64,000 nucleotides of DNA from Labilibaculum manganireducens (GTDB lineage Bacteria > Bacteroidota > Bacteroidia > Bacteroidales > Marinifilaceae), in assembly GCF_002843385.1 (NCBI RefSeq), contig NZ_MVDE01000009.1:62001-126000 (forward strand), given 5' to 3'. The translations under genes and the position numbers were made by a program. Below, piece after piece: positions 54,820 through 62,213 of the stretch. Positions within the stretch are counted from its first letter, which is position 1. Each line of letters starts with the position of its first letter. Below the pieces are notes generated by a model. That model did no database searches. It saw nothing but the letters and a program-made list of their open reading frames with translations, and was not told where the DNA came from.

Positions 54820-56532
54820 CTAAGCAATATTTGAGTCAACCGATGACGCAAATTTTCGTTTTCTGATATAGAAACGAACAAGCCCAAAAACAAGAAGTAG
54901 AATTAAAGGCAGCAACAAATTCACAACCTGCCAAAACAATCTTTCCGATCTAATTTTGGTTTTGTTCAGCATTCTTAATTTCACCTCGCGCGACCGCAAT
55001 TCCATCCACCCATTATCATCACACAAATAATCAACACAATTAAGCAGAAAGCTCCTGTTGCCATATGTTGATTTACTATATCTATCGTATCCCAGAGCTT
55101 CAATCTGGCGATTATTCCCCACTCCTCTTACTCTGTTCTTAATTACATCACCATCCGATATTATAATCATTTTAGTTGGAACACTTTCCGTTTTAAAATC
55201 ATTTTTATTGATTCCTTTCCAGATTCTATTCTGAAAAACAGATGGAAATACCCCTTCTAATAAAACCGCAATATTTTTTGAGCCGGCAGGAAAATCGGCA
55301 GCCTCCATTTTTTGATTTACAATATTCAGGCTAATTGGCTTAGGAACTTTTTCAAGTCTTGTATATTCTGAACTGGCCAATAAAACCTGTTTTTTTATCT
55401 GTTTATTATCGCCTACAAAATCAATCGAGTTTGCAAACTCAGCTTTTATCACATTTAATTTTCGTGTAATTGGATGAGAATCGGGAGCTGCCAAAAGTGG
55501 TGAGTAATACCATGGTGCCGGTGTAAACTTGGCTGGCTGACCAGGCAAAGCTGTCTGCACAGGAATCAGCTGACTCTGAACATCCATCACCAAATCAGGA
55601 TTAATTCTTACACCATATTTAAACAATTGGTCTTCCATATTTAACGGCTGAAAAAAGGCCATTGTACTCTCCTTAGTCACCAAACTATCCATCGAAGCAA
55701 TCACCTCATCAACCAGCCACATCACACGTCCGCCATTCATCACGTACTGATCGATCTGATATTTATCTTCTTCGGAAAACTCCTTACGCGGCTGCGCAAT
55801 TACCAAGGCTGAATACCGATTTTTTTGAATATTTAAAGACTGAGCATGAATTCTTTTTACTTCATAACGCTGCAGAAGAGAAGCTGTAAAATCAGCAACT
55901 TCATACTCTCCCAATTCGCCATGTCCGGTAAGAAATGCTATTTCTTTTGGCTTATTATTCTGAAGCATCCTAATTGCCGAGGTCAGTTCAAACTCCAACT
56001 CTTCAATGGAATGATTTAAATTTTGGTCGGATGATAAACCAGCCACACTTTTTAATAAATGAACACTTGTCTCCTTCTCTCTGTCATGAACAATAATTCC
56101 CGGAACCACCAACTTCTGATTTAAGCTGCCATCAGTGGTTTTCTCCTGCAGATTAATTGGTTTCAAGCCTCTACTCACCAATTGATCAAGAAATTCTTTT
56201 CGCTTTTTCGGATTAGAAACATCATTAGGATTGATCAAAGAATACGATATATTAACATTGGAGCAGGACGAAAATTCATCAATCATTTCCAAACAGGCCT
56301 TTTGCAGTTTTGTGAATCCGTAGGGTAAATCTCCCGAGAGATATACTTCAAAATACAAGTCCTTCTCTAAATGAGACACCAACTCTTTTGTATTATCCGA
56401 TAAAGAATATCGTTTTTCGGAAGTCAAATCCAAACGGAAAAAATACACTTGTAAAACTTGAATAACAATTACTAAAGCCAACAGCGATATCAGTAATTGA
56501 AAAAGGTCTTTTAATTTTCTATTTTGTACCAT
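54820..56532 (-). CDS. gldG: Gliding-motility-type ABC auxiliary protein GldG
   Basis: 570 residues from the ATG at 56532 (MVQNRKLKD); a TTG 12 bases earlier abuts the gldF stop. A membrane segment lies near residues 14-33, a long extracytoplasmic part follows (FLTGHGELGEYEVADF is typical of GldG), and a second membrane segment lies near 540-560. It is an ABC-2-type auxiliary substrate-binding-like subunit found with GldF. The two were found in Flavobacterium gliding, but homologues occur in non-gliding Bacteroidota, so motility should not be assumed. The ATPase GldA is not encoded nearby. Confidence 0.9.
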   Translation of the reverse strand: MVQNRKLKDLFQLLISLLALVIVIQVLQVYFFRLDLTSEKRYSLSDNTKELVSHLEKDLYFEVYLSGDLPYGFTKLQKACLEMIDEFSSCSNVNISYSLINPNDVSNPKKRKEFLDQLVSRGLKPINLQEKTTDGSLNQKLVVPGIIVHDREKETSVHLLKSVAGLSSDQNLNHSIEELEFELTSAIRMLQNNKPKEIAFLTGHGELGEYEVADFTASLLQRYEVKRIHAQSLNIQKNRYSALVIAQPRKEFSEEDKYQIDQYVMNGGRVMWLVDEVIASMDSLVTKESTMAFFQPLNMEDQLFKYGVRINPDLVMDVQSQLIPVQTALPGQPAKFTPAPWYYSPLLAAPDSHPITRKLNVIKAEFANSIDFVGDNKQIKKQVLLASSEYTRLEKVPKPISLNIVNQKMEAADFPAGSKNIAVLLEGVFPSVFQNRIWKGINKNDFKTESVPTKMIIISDGDVIKNRVRGVGNNRQIEALGYDRYSKSTYGNRSFLLNCVDYLCDDNGWMELRSREVKLRMLNKTKIRSERLFWQVVNLLLPLILLLVFGLVRFYIRKRKFASSVDSNIA

Positions 56533-56544
56533 ATCTAAATTCAA

Positions 56545-57276
56545 TTACCATTTTCTACTCTTAAGAACTGTCCGTGTCAGCAAAAGAAAAGCCACTATAA
56601 TCCCTATAAAATACAGCAGGTCCCGGGAATCAACAATTCCTCTTGAAATGGATCTGTAATGTTCATTAATTCCCATCGAAACAATCAGGTTTTGCAAGTA
56701 TTGCATGCTGTTAATCTCACCTATATAATCGAAACCAATAAAGAAAATGAAACAAAACACCAAAGCCAATAAGAAAGCAACAATCTGATTATCTGTTAAT
56801 GAACTGGCAAACACACCTATCGAAACATAAACTCCTGCCAATAAGAACAGACCAATAAAAGATCCCCAAAATGCTCCGGAATCAATACTCCCAACAGGAC
56901 TGCCCAAATAATAAATGGAGTAGTAGTAAACCAGACAAAACAATAGAGAAAATGTAACAACAGCAAGACCTGCAAAATATTTTGCCAACACAACTCCCAT
57001 ATCGGATATTGGACGAGTCATTAAAAGTTCAATTGTACCCTGCTTTTTCTCTTCTGCGAAAAATCGCATGCATACTGCCGGTATCAAAAACAAATAAATC
57101 CAGGGTGCCATTTCAAAAAGAACATCCAAATTCGCATATCCTGAGTCCAAAGGATTTGAATTGCCTGGAAAAACCCAAACAAATAATCCTGTTGCAATTA
57201 AAAATATGGAGAGAATTAAGTACCCTGAAATTGAGCTGAAAAAAGTCCTGATTTCCTTGCTAAGCAGTGGCAACAT
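56545..57276 (-). CDS. gldF: ABC-2-type permease GldF
   Basis: 243 residues with about six membrane helices. The sequence (KEIRTFFSSISGYLILSIF, RFFAEEKKQGTIELLMTRP) is typical of GldF, with the conserved EEKKQGTIELLMTRPI loop. It forms the membrane part of the GldA-GldF-GldG transporter, whose cargo is unknown. It is followed directly by gldG. A CAAAATTA (TAATTTTG) box at 57317-57324 is a candidate -7 element. Confidence 0.92.
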   Translation of the reverse strand: MLPLLSKEIRTFFSSISGYLILSIFLIATGLFVWVFPGNSNPLDSGYANLDVLFEMAPWIYLFLIPAVCMRFFAEEKKQGTIELLMTRPISDMGVVLAKYFAGLAVVTFSLLFCLVYYYSIYYLGSPVGSIDSGAFWGSFIGLFLLAGVYVSIGVFASSLTDNQIVAFLLALVFCFIFFIGFDYIGEINSMQYLQNLIVSMGINEHYRSISRGIVDSRDLLYFIGIIVAFLLLTRTVLKSRKW

Positions 57277-57472
57277 ATATTTAAGTTCTGGTTAAAATTC
57301 TTATTCTACAAATTTGCAAAATTATTCCAGTTGAAAAAAACTCTTTGCGAAATCAATTTAACTTACATAAATTTGATCCGTGATTACAAAATTCAATTGA
57401 AAACGATACTTTTTCAGATAAATTCTAAGTTAACATTTTAACAATGAGCTTTGATGAAATCAATACCATAAA

Positions 57473-58582
57473 ATGAAAAACTACTTTCTCCTTTTTATAT
57501 TTTTTGTTTTCTGTAAAAGTGCATTTACTCAAGGAAAGAACAATAAGGACATATTCACAACTACTATTCGATATCATTACGGAGTGGTTATGCCTCATCA
57601 TAAATCCATCAGCTATTTAATAAATGATCAAATTTCTGCCGTAGAATTAAATATGGGTTACATACCATCGAATGAAAAAAACTGGGCTAAGTTGTACAAA
57701 CAACCTGAAATTGGCCTTGGATTGTATCATGGCAGTTTGGGCAACGATAAGGTACTGGGAAATGTAACCGCTATTTTTCCATACATAAACTTCCCCCTAT
57801 CACGAAGTAATAAATGGGAAATTAACGCACAATTGGGCATTGGGCTTGGTTATACAAAAAAACACTTCGATCCGGTTAGAAACTACACAAACCTGGCCAT
57901 CGGAACCAAATTCAATGCTTTTTTTAAATTAATTGCTCAGGGAAGTTATTCAATCAATTCTAAATGGGGAATTAATGCGGGACTTGGATTCAATCACATT
58001 TCAAATGGTTCAATTAGTGCTCCCAACAAAGGACTAAATATTTTAACAAGTAATTTTGGGGTAAAGTACTATTGGAATGAAAAAAGCAGAAAATCATTCA
58101 CCCCGGCAGTAAGAGAAGAGAAATTACCTAATGAATTTATATTGATTTATGGCAATGGAATTAAGCAGGCTTCGGAGAAAGATCATCATAAATATTACAC
58201 ATCCAGCGTAACAGGGAATTATTCTTTCGGAATTAATGCAAAACAAAAAATAGGCTTTGGAATTGATTTATTTTACAATAAAGCAGCCAACAGAGGAAAA
58301 TGGGATTTTGAACCTGAGACGGACTTTGAAAATCGTTTTAGTCAAGCAATTTTTATTTCTCATGATCTTGTTATAGAGAAATTTAGTATTATTGCCAACA
58401 TTGGCGTTTACACCTATTATAAAACTGAGCCTGAGAAACCTGTTTATACGCGACTTGGCATTCGCTACAGACTTAATAAGCATTTAGTAACCAGTTTGAG
58501 TTTAAAAGCACATATGGGAAAAGCCGATTATATAGAATGGGGAATCGGGTATCGAATCAAAAGAGATAAAAGTGAAAAATAA
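57473..58582 (+). CDS. PagL-like lipid A deacylase (acyloxyacyl hydrolase family)
   Basis: 369 residues with a signal peptide (about 1-20, ending SAFTQ). It is beta-rich with alternating hydrophobic strands that look like an outer-membrane barrel. The PagL catalytic motif HxSNG is present as NHISNGS, with His175 and Ser177. The family removes a 3-O-linked acyl chain from lipid A. At 369 residues it is about twice the size of PagL, as is usual for the Bacteroidota acyloxyacyl hydrolases. The next gene overlaps by 11 bases. lpxB nearby supports an outer-membrane lipid A role. Confidence 0.82.
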   Translation: MKNYFLLFIFFVFCKSAFTQGKNNKDIFTTTIRYHYGVVMPHHKSISYLINDQISAVELNMGYIPSNEKNWAKLYKQPEIGLGLYHGSLGNDKVLGNVTAIFPYINFPLSRSNKWEINAQLGIGLGYTKKHFDPVRNYTNLAIGTKFNAFFKLIAQGSYSINSKWGINAGLGFNHISNGSISAPNKGLNILTSNFGVKYYWNEKSRKSFTPAVREEKLPNEFILIYGNGIKQASEKDHHKYYTSSVTGNYSFGINAKQKIGFGIDLFYNKAANRGKWDFEPETDFENRFSQAIFISHDLVIEKFSIIANIGVYTYYKTEPEKPVYTRLGIRYRLNKHLVTSLSLKAHMGKADYIEWGIGYRIKRDKSEK

Positions 58583-59315
58583 AATTTACATATTCGTTTT
58601 ATTACTTCTCACACTAACATCTTGTGAAACTCTGAATCCTTTTGAAAATGAAGGAGAGTACATGGTAAAAAGGATTGATCTGCCTGAGATTTCCAGTATT
58701 AAAAATCTCAACACATTCAAAATAACATTAGTGAAAGATGAAGAAGAATTTCTTCTGTTAAAAGGTGGTAAGAACATTATTTCAAAAGCGTCTGTTGTTA
58801 TAAGCGATCAAAACCTTACTATTAATCATTCTCATAAAAACAATCTTAAAATTTTTGATTTAATCGAAGCTGAAATTCATTTAAAAGAACTCAAACTAAT
58901 TACAGCAGATGCTCCGGCTTCTTTTTCCAGCAAAGGAGTATTAAGTGGAAATCGATTGGATATCGACATCACTTCAGAAAGTGAATTGATAGAAATGAAG
59001 CTGGATTTAAAGTATGATTTCCTCGATTTTCATTCTTTTGGAACGGCAGCAGGAGGATATGAATTTAAAGGCATTTGCCCAACTTCAAATTATGTATTGA
59101 ACGGCATTATCAACATTAAAGCTTCTGAGTTACAAAGCAAGAAAGTAAATCTGGCACAAAATGGAATAGGCGAAGCGCATGTTTGGGCCGAAAATGAACT
59201 AAACGTAACCGTTTACAGCAGCGGAGATATTTATTACACTGGAAATCCGGACATTGAAATTAGTAGAGTTCAGGTAAACAACCAAAGTCCAACCGCAAAG
59301 ATATTGCCGGAATAG
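58572..59315 (+). CDS. GIN-domain (DUF2807) lipoprotein
   Basis: 247 residues starting with GTG at 58572, inside the end of the PagL-like gene. Lipoprotein Cys18 lies in TLTSCETLNPF. The repeated beta strands (ELKLITADAPASFSSKGVLS, then NIKASELQSKKVNLAQNGIG and NVTVYSSGDIYYTGNP) are typical of the head GIN beta-solenoid domain. Its function is unknown; such proteins are surface or periplasmic. The overlap suggests translational coupling with the deacylase. Confidence 0.85.
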   Translation: MKNKIYIFVLLLLTLTSCETLNPFENEGEYMVKRIDLPEISSIKNLNTFKITLVKDEEEFLLLKGGKNIISKASVVISDQNLTINHSHKNNLKIFDLIEAEIHLKELKLITADAPASFSSKGVLSGNRLDIDITSESELIEMKLDLKYDFLDFHSFGTAAGGYEFKGICPTSNYVLNGIINIKASELQSKKVNLAQNGIGEAHVWAENELNVTVYSSGDIYYTGNPDIEISRVQVNNQSPTAKILPE

Positions 59316-59338
59316 CATGCTGCAATTTGTCAGCTTTT

Positions 59339-60466
59339 CTACCGCTGCAAATCTTCGTAAATCATTTTAGCAAAGCGTGCAGATGCTCCTGCACCACCTA
59401 ATTTTTCGTTTAACAGCTGATAATCGTAGAGCATTTGAATGCGGTACTCTTTATCGAAAAGAATTTGATTTAGTTCCTGAGTAATCATCTCTTTATTGCA
59501 GGTATGCTGAATCAGCTCTTTTACAATTAAGCGATCCATAATTAAATTAACGAGCGAAATGTACTTCACCTTTAAAAGCCGCTTCCCGATTGTAAATAAC
59601 AGCTTCCCTCCTCCGGTTAAATAACAAACTACCTGAGGAATACGAAGCAATGCCGTTTCCAGAGTTGCAGTGCCCGAAGTAACAACAGCGGCTTTCGCTT
59701 GCTGCAGCAAATCATAGGTTTGCCCATAAACAAATTGCACATTTTGATCGCCAACCACAGAAGCATAAAATTCCGCATCAATTGATGGAGCGGCTGCAAC
59801 TACAAACTGATGATCAGGAAAAGAATCTGCACATTCCAACATTACAGGCAACACCCGCTCAATTTCCTGCTTACGCGATCCGGCAAGTAAAGCAATAATT
59901 GGTTTTTCACTCAGTTTGTTTCTTTTAATAAAATCAGGGAAACCTTCCTCTTTATTGTGGCGATTCTCAAGCGCATCCAAAAGTGGATTACCACCAAAAC
60001 TTACCTCAAAATTGTGCTTCTGATAAAATTCAGTCTCGAAAGGAAAAATGGTAAACATCCTATCTACATAGGCTTTAATCTTCTTCACCCGGGATTCTTT
60101 CCAAGCCCAGATTTTAGGCGAAATGTAGTAATGAACACGGAATCCATGCTTTTTGGCAAATTTTGCCATACGCAAATTAAATCCTGGGTAATCAACCAAA
60201 ATCAAAACATCCGGATTATATTTCAGCAAATCTGTTTCACAAAGAGAAAAATTCGCTTTTATCTTTCCCAGATTCTTCACCACAGTCAAAAAACCCATAA
60301 AAGCAGTTTCGCGATAATGCTTTACCAGTTCGCCCCCCTGTGCCAGCATTAAATCACCTCCCCAAAATCGAAATTCAGCTTCCGGATCCTGAATTTTCAA
60401 TTCTTTCATTAAATTCGATGCGTGAAGATCTCCTGATGCCTCCCCGGTGATGATATAGTATTTCAT
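59339..60466 (-). CDS. lpxB: Lipid-A-disaccharide synthase
   Basis: 375 residues, family GT19, with the expected N-terminus YYIITGEASGDLHASNLMKEL and the motifs FWGGDLMLAQGG, GFNLRMAKFAKKHG and TSGTATLETALL near the nucleotide-binding site. It joins UDP-2,3-diacylglucosamine and lipid X to form the lipid A disaccharide at the inner membrane. It is convergent with the GIN gene (24 bases between stops) and downstream of surE and the small membrane gene, after a 255-base gap. Confidence 0.95.
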   Translation of the reverse strand: MKYYIITGEASGDLHASNLMKELKIQDPEAEFRFWGGDLMLAQGGELVKHYRETAFMGFLTVVKNLGKIKANFSLCETDLLKYNPDVLILVDYPGFNLRMAKFAKKHGFRVHYYISPKIWAWKESRVKKIKAYVDRMFTIFPFETEFYQKHNFEVSFGGNPLLDALENRHNKEEGFPDFIKRNKLSEKPIIALLAGSRKQEIERVLPVMLECADSFPDHQFVVAAAPSIDAEFYASVVGDQNVQFVYGQTYDLLQQAKAAVVTSGTATLETALLRIPQVVCYLTGGGKLLFTIGKRLLKVKYISLVNLIMDRLIVKELIQHTCNKEMITQELNQILFDKEYRIQMLYDYQLLNEKLGGAGASARFAKMIYEDLQR

Positions 60467-60721
60467 GTGTTTATAATTTTAAGTTTTTGCCACATGGAAC
60501 TTACCATTATAATCATTTCCCTGTGTGTTGAACGCTTTCTACATGGACGTTTCATTTTTTTCAGCAATTAGTACAGAGTAAATAGTACTTAGATAATTTA
60601 CAGCCTTGAGTAGTAATTAAAGATTGTTTATAGTTTTATAATCTGGAGACTGAACAATTTACAAATTCAAGATCCTTCACAAAACTAATTACTAAAAACA
60701 AGTTACTAACTACTCCCCTTG

Positions 60722-61021
60722 TTACATTCCAAAACGGAACACCATGATCGCCAGAGAATATAATATTGTTGCCAGCAACACTCCTCTTGCTGCCTTCAAC
60801 AGATCTGTTTTTATAAAAAGGAAAAAGAAAACAATGTTCCCAAAATACACTCCAAGTGCCATTACCTTTGTGTAAATTTTATGAACCAGCAAACTGTCGA
60901 TAAACGTCTCTAAGCTCATCTCGGCTTTAAATCTGACAGCAAAGACAAGAAAAATTGAGAGAATAGGAACCAAAATCCCAATAATCAATCCCAAAGGAGT
61001 TGAATTAATCCTGGACTTCAT
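60722..61021 (-). CDS. Small inner-membrane protein, three helices
   Basis: 99 residues with hydrophobic segments near 9-28, 48-68 and 76-97. The start overlaps the surE stop region by 17 bases, as expected for a coupled downstream gene, and the composition is clearly membrane-protein-like. I do not recognise a family. Its position between surE and lpxB suggests a role in the cell envelope, without proof. Confidence 0.7.
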   Translation of the reverse strand: MKSRINSTPLGLIIGILVPILSIFLVFAVRFKAEMSLETFIDSLLVHKIYTKVMALGVYFGNIVFFFLFIKTDLLKAARGVLLATILYSLAIMVFRFGM

Positions 61022-61787
61022 AATTCCATTTTTTTAAATTCTCTAATAAATCGTGTGCTGTCATATCAATTTGAGTTGGAACCACCGATGCATATCCATT
61101 TTTAATGGCCCACTCATCGGTTTCCTCATTATGAGGTTCTGCATTCTTAAAATGTCCGGTCAACCAGTAATAATCTCCTCCAAAAGGATCTTGTCTGTGA
61201 TCAAATTCCTCATTCCATCTGCCGGCAGCCTGTCGGCACACACGAATGCCTTTGATCTCGTCTTTAGGGAAATTCACATTCAAACAAACACCGGTTGATA
61301 AGCCATGCTGCAACAAATTAGCGAATATTTTACGGCCATACTTTACTGATTGGGTAAAATCAGCATCAGCATCAAATACATTCAATGAAAATCCAATGGA
61401 TGGAATTCCATTGATGCAGCCTTCGATAGCAGCGCCCATTGTGCCGGAATATAAAACACTTACCGATGTATTTGCGCCATGATTAATCCCTGAAACCAGA
61501 AAATCCGGTTTTCCTGGTAATATCTTATTCAATGCGAGCTTAACACAATCAACAGGTGTTCCTTTACAACTGTAAATATGAAGATTCTCTTCATCCCGAA
61601 CCTTTTTAATTCGAATAGGAACCTCAACAGTTATGGAATTCGATTTACCGGAATTTGTTCGGTTTGGCGCTACCACATAAATATCTCCAAAATCTTTAAC
61701 CATAGCAACCAAAGCCTTTATCCCTTTGGCATTAAGTCCATCGTCATTCGTTACAAGTATGATTGGTTTCTCTTTAGCTTCGCTCAT
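61005..61787 (-). CDS. surE: 5'/3'-nucleotidase SurE
   Basis: 260 residues, the normal SurE length. The metal-binding start LVTNDDGLNAKGI (Asp15, Asp16), APNRTNSGKSNSIT and the SGINHGANTSVSVLYSGTM motif are all intact. SurE removes phosphate from nucleoside monophosphates and may act in stationary-phase survival. Its end overlaps the start of the small membrane protein gene. Confidence 0.95.
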   Translation of the reverse strand: MSEAKEKPIILVTNDDGLNAKGIKALVAMVKDFGDIYVVAPNRTNSGKSNSITVEVPIRIKKVRDEENLHIYSCKGTPVDCVKLALNKILPGKPDFLVSGINHGANTSVSVLYSGTMGAAIEGCINGIPSIGFSLNVFDADADFTQSVKYGRKIFANLLQHGLSTGVCLNVNFPKDEIKGIRVCRQAAGRWNEEFDHRQDPFGGDYYWLTGHFKNAEPHNEETDEWAIKNGYASVVPTQIDMTAHDLLENLKKWNYEVQD

Positions 61788-61863
61788 AATTCTGTTTTGA
61801 TAATTCTACAAATATATTCGAAATAGGGGCAATAATCAATTTCCTGGAACGATAAATATTTTA

Positions 61864-61960
61864 ACCACAAAGGAAACGCGAAGGATTTCACAAAGAAACA
61901 CAAAGAAGGTGTCAAATGTCTCAACTTATAAAAAGAAGAACCACAGAGGCACTGAGGAAA
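61864..61960. repeat. Degenerate CACAAAG/CACAGAG interspersed repeat
   Basis: Short units of the CACAAAG and CACAGAGGCACTGAGG kind, recurring at irregular spacing. Similar motifs are common between genes in Bacteroidota and some other Gram-negative genomes, as far as I recall. It has no coding capacity. Confidence 0.6.
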
Positions 61961-62103
61961 AACTTCATAAACCCCGGTGTGCTCAGTGTTTAGTTTTCTG
62001 TTAGATTTAAACTCCTTTATTCTTGGAGTTACCTGGTGCTGTACTTTTCTCTTTGTGCGTAATTCATTTTCTTAAAGCTTGCCAATTTTAAGCTTCTATC
62101 CTG

Positions 62104-62135
62104 CTTGTTACTTGAAGGTAAAATTTCTACTTTTG
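62104..62135 (+). promoter_or_regulatory. Promoter of pheT
   Basis: CTTG at 62104-62107 and TACTTTTG at 62128-62135 with a 20-base spacer, the same -33/-7 pair as upstream of tRNA-Trp. The leader would be about 72 bases. A second TAATTTTG box lies at 62179-62186. Confidence 0.55.
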
Positions 62136-62213
62136 TAAGCTTGCAGAATAAGGTGAAGCAAATGCATCACTTTATCCATAATTTTGAAAACTATCTGATA
62201 AAATACACATACA

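Larger units (their letters stand above)
61788..62213. other. Intergenic region between surE and pheT
   Basis: 426 bases. The left part (61864-61960) holds degenerate CACAAAG/CACAGAG-type repeats such as CCACAAAGG, TCACAAAGAA, ACACAAAGAA and CCACAGAGGCACTGAGG. The right part holds the pheT promoter. No gene. Confidence 0.6.

Noticed and set aside
60467-60721. Possible small gene between lpxB and the small membrane protein
   Set aside because: No open frame of useful length; AT-rich, with CAAAACTA (TAGTTTTG) at 60680-60687 as a possible lpxB promoter box but no -33 match.
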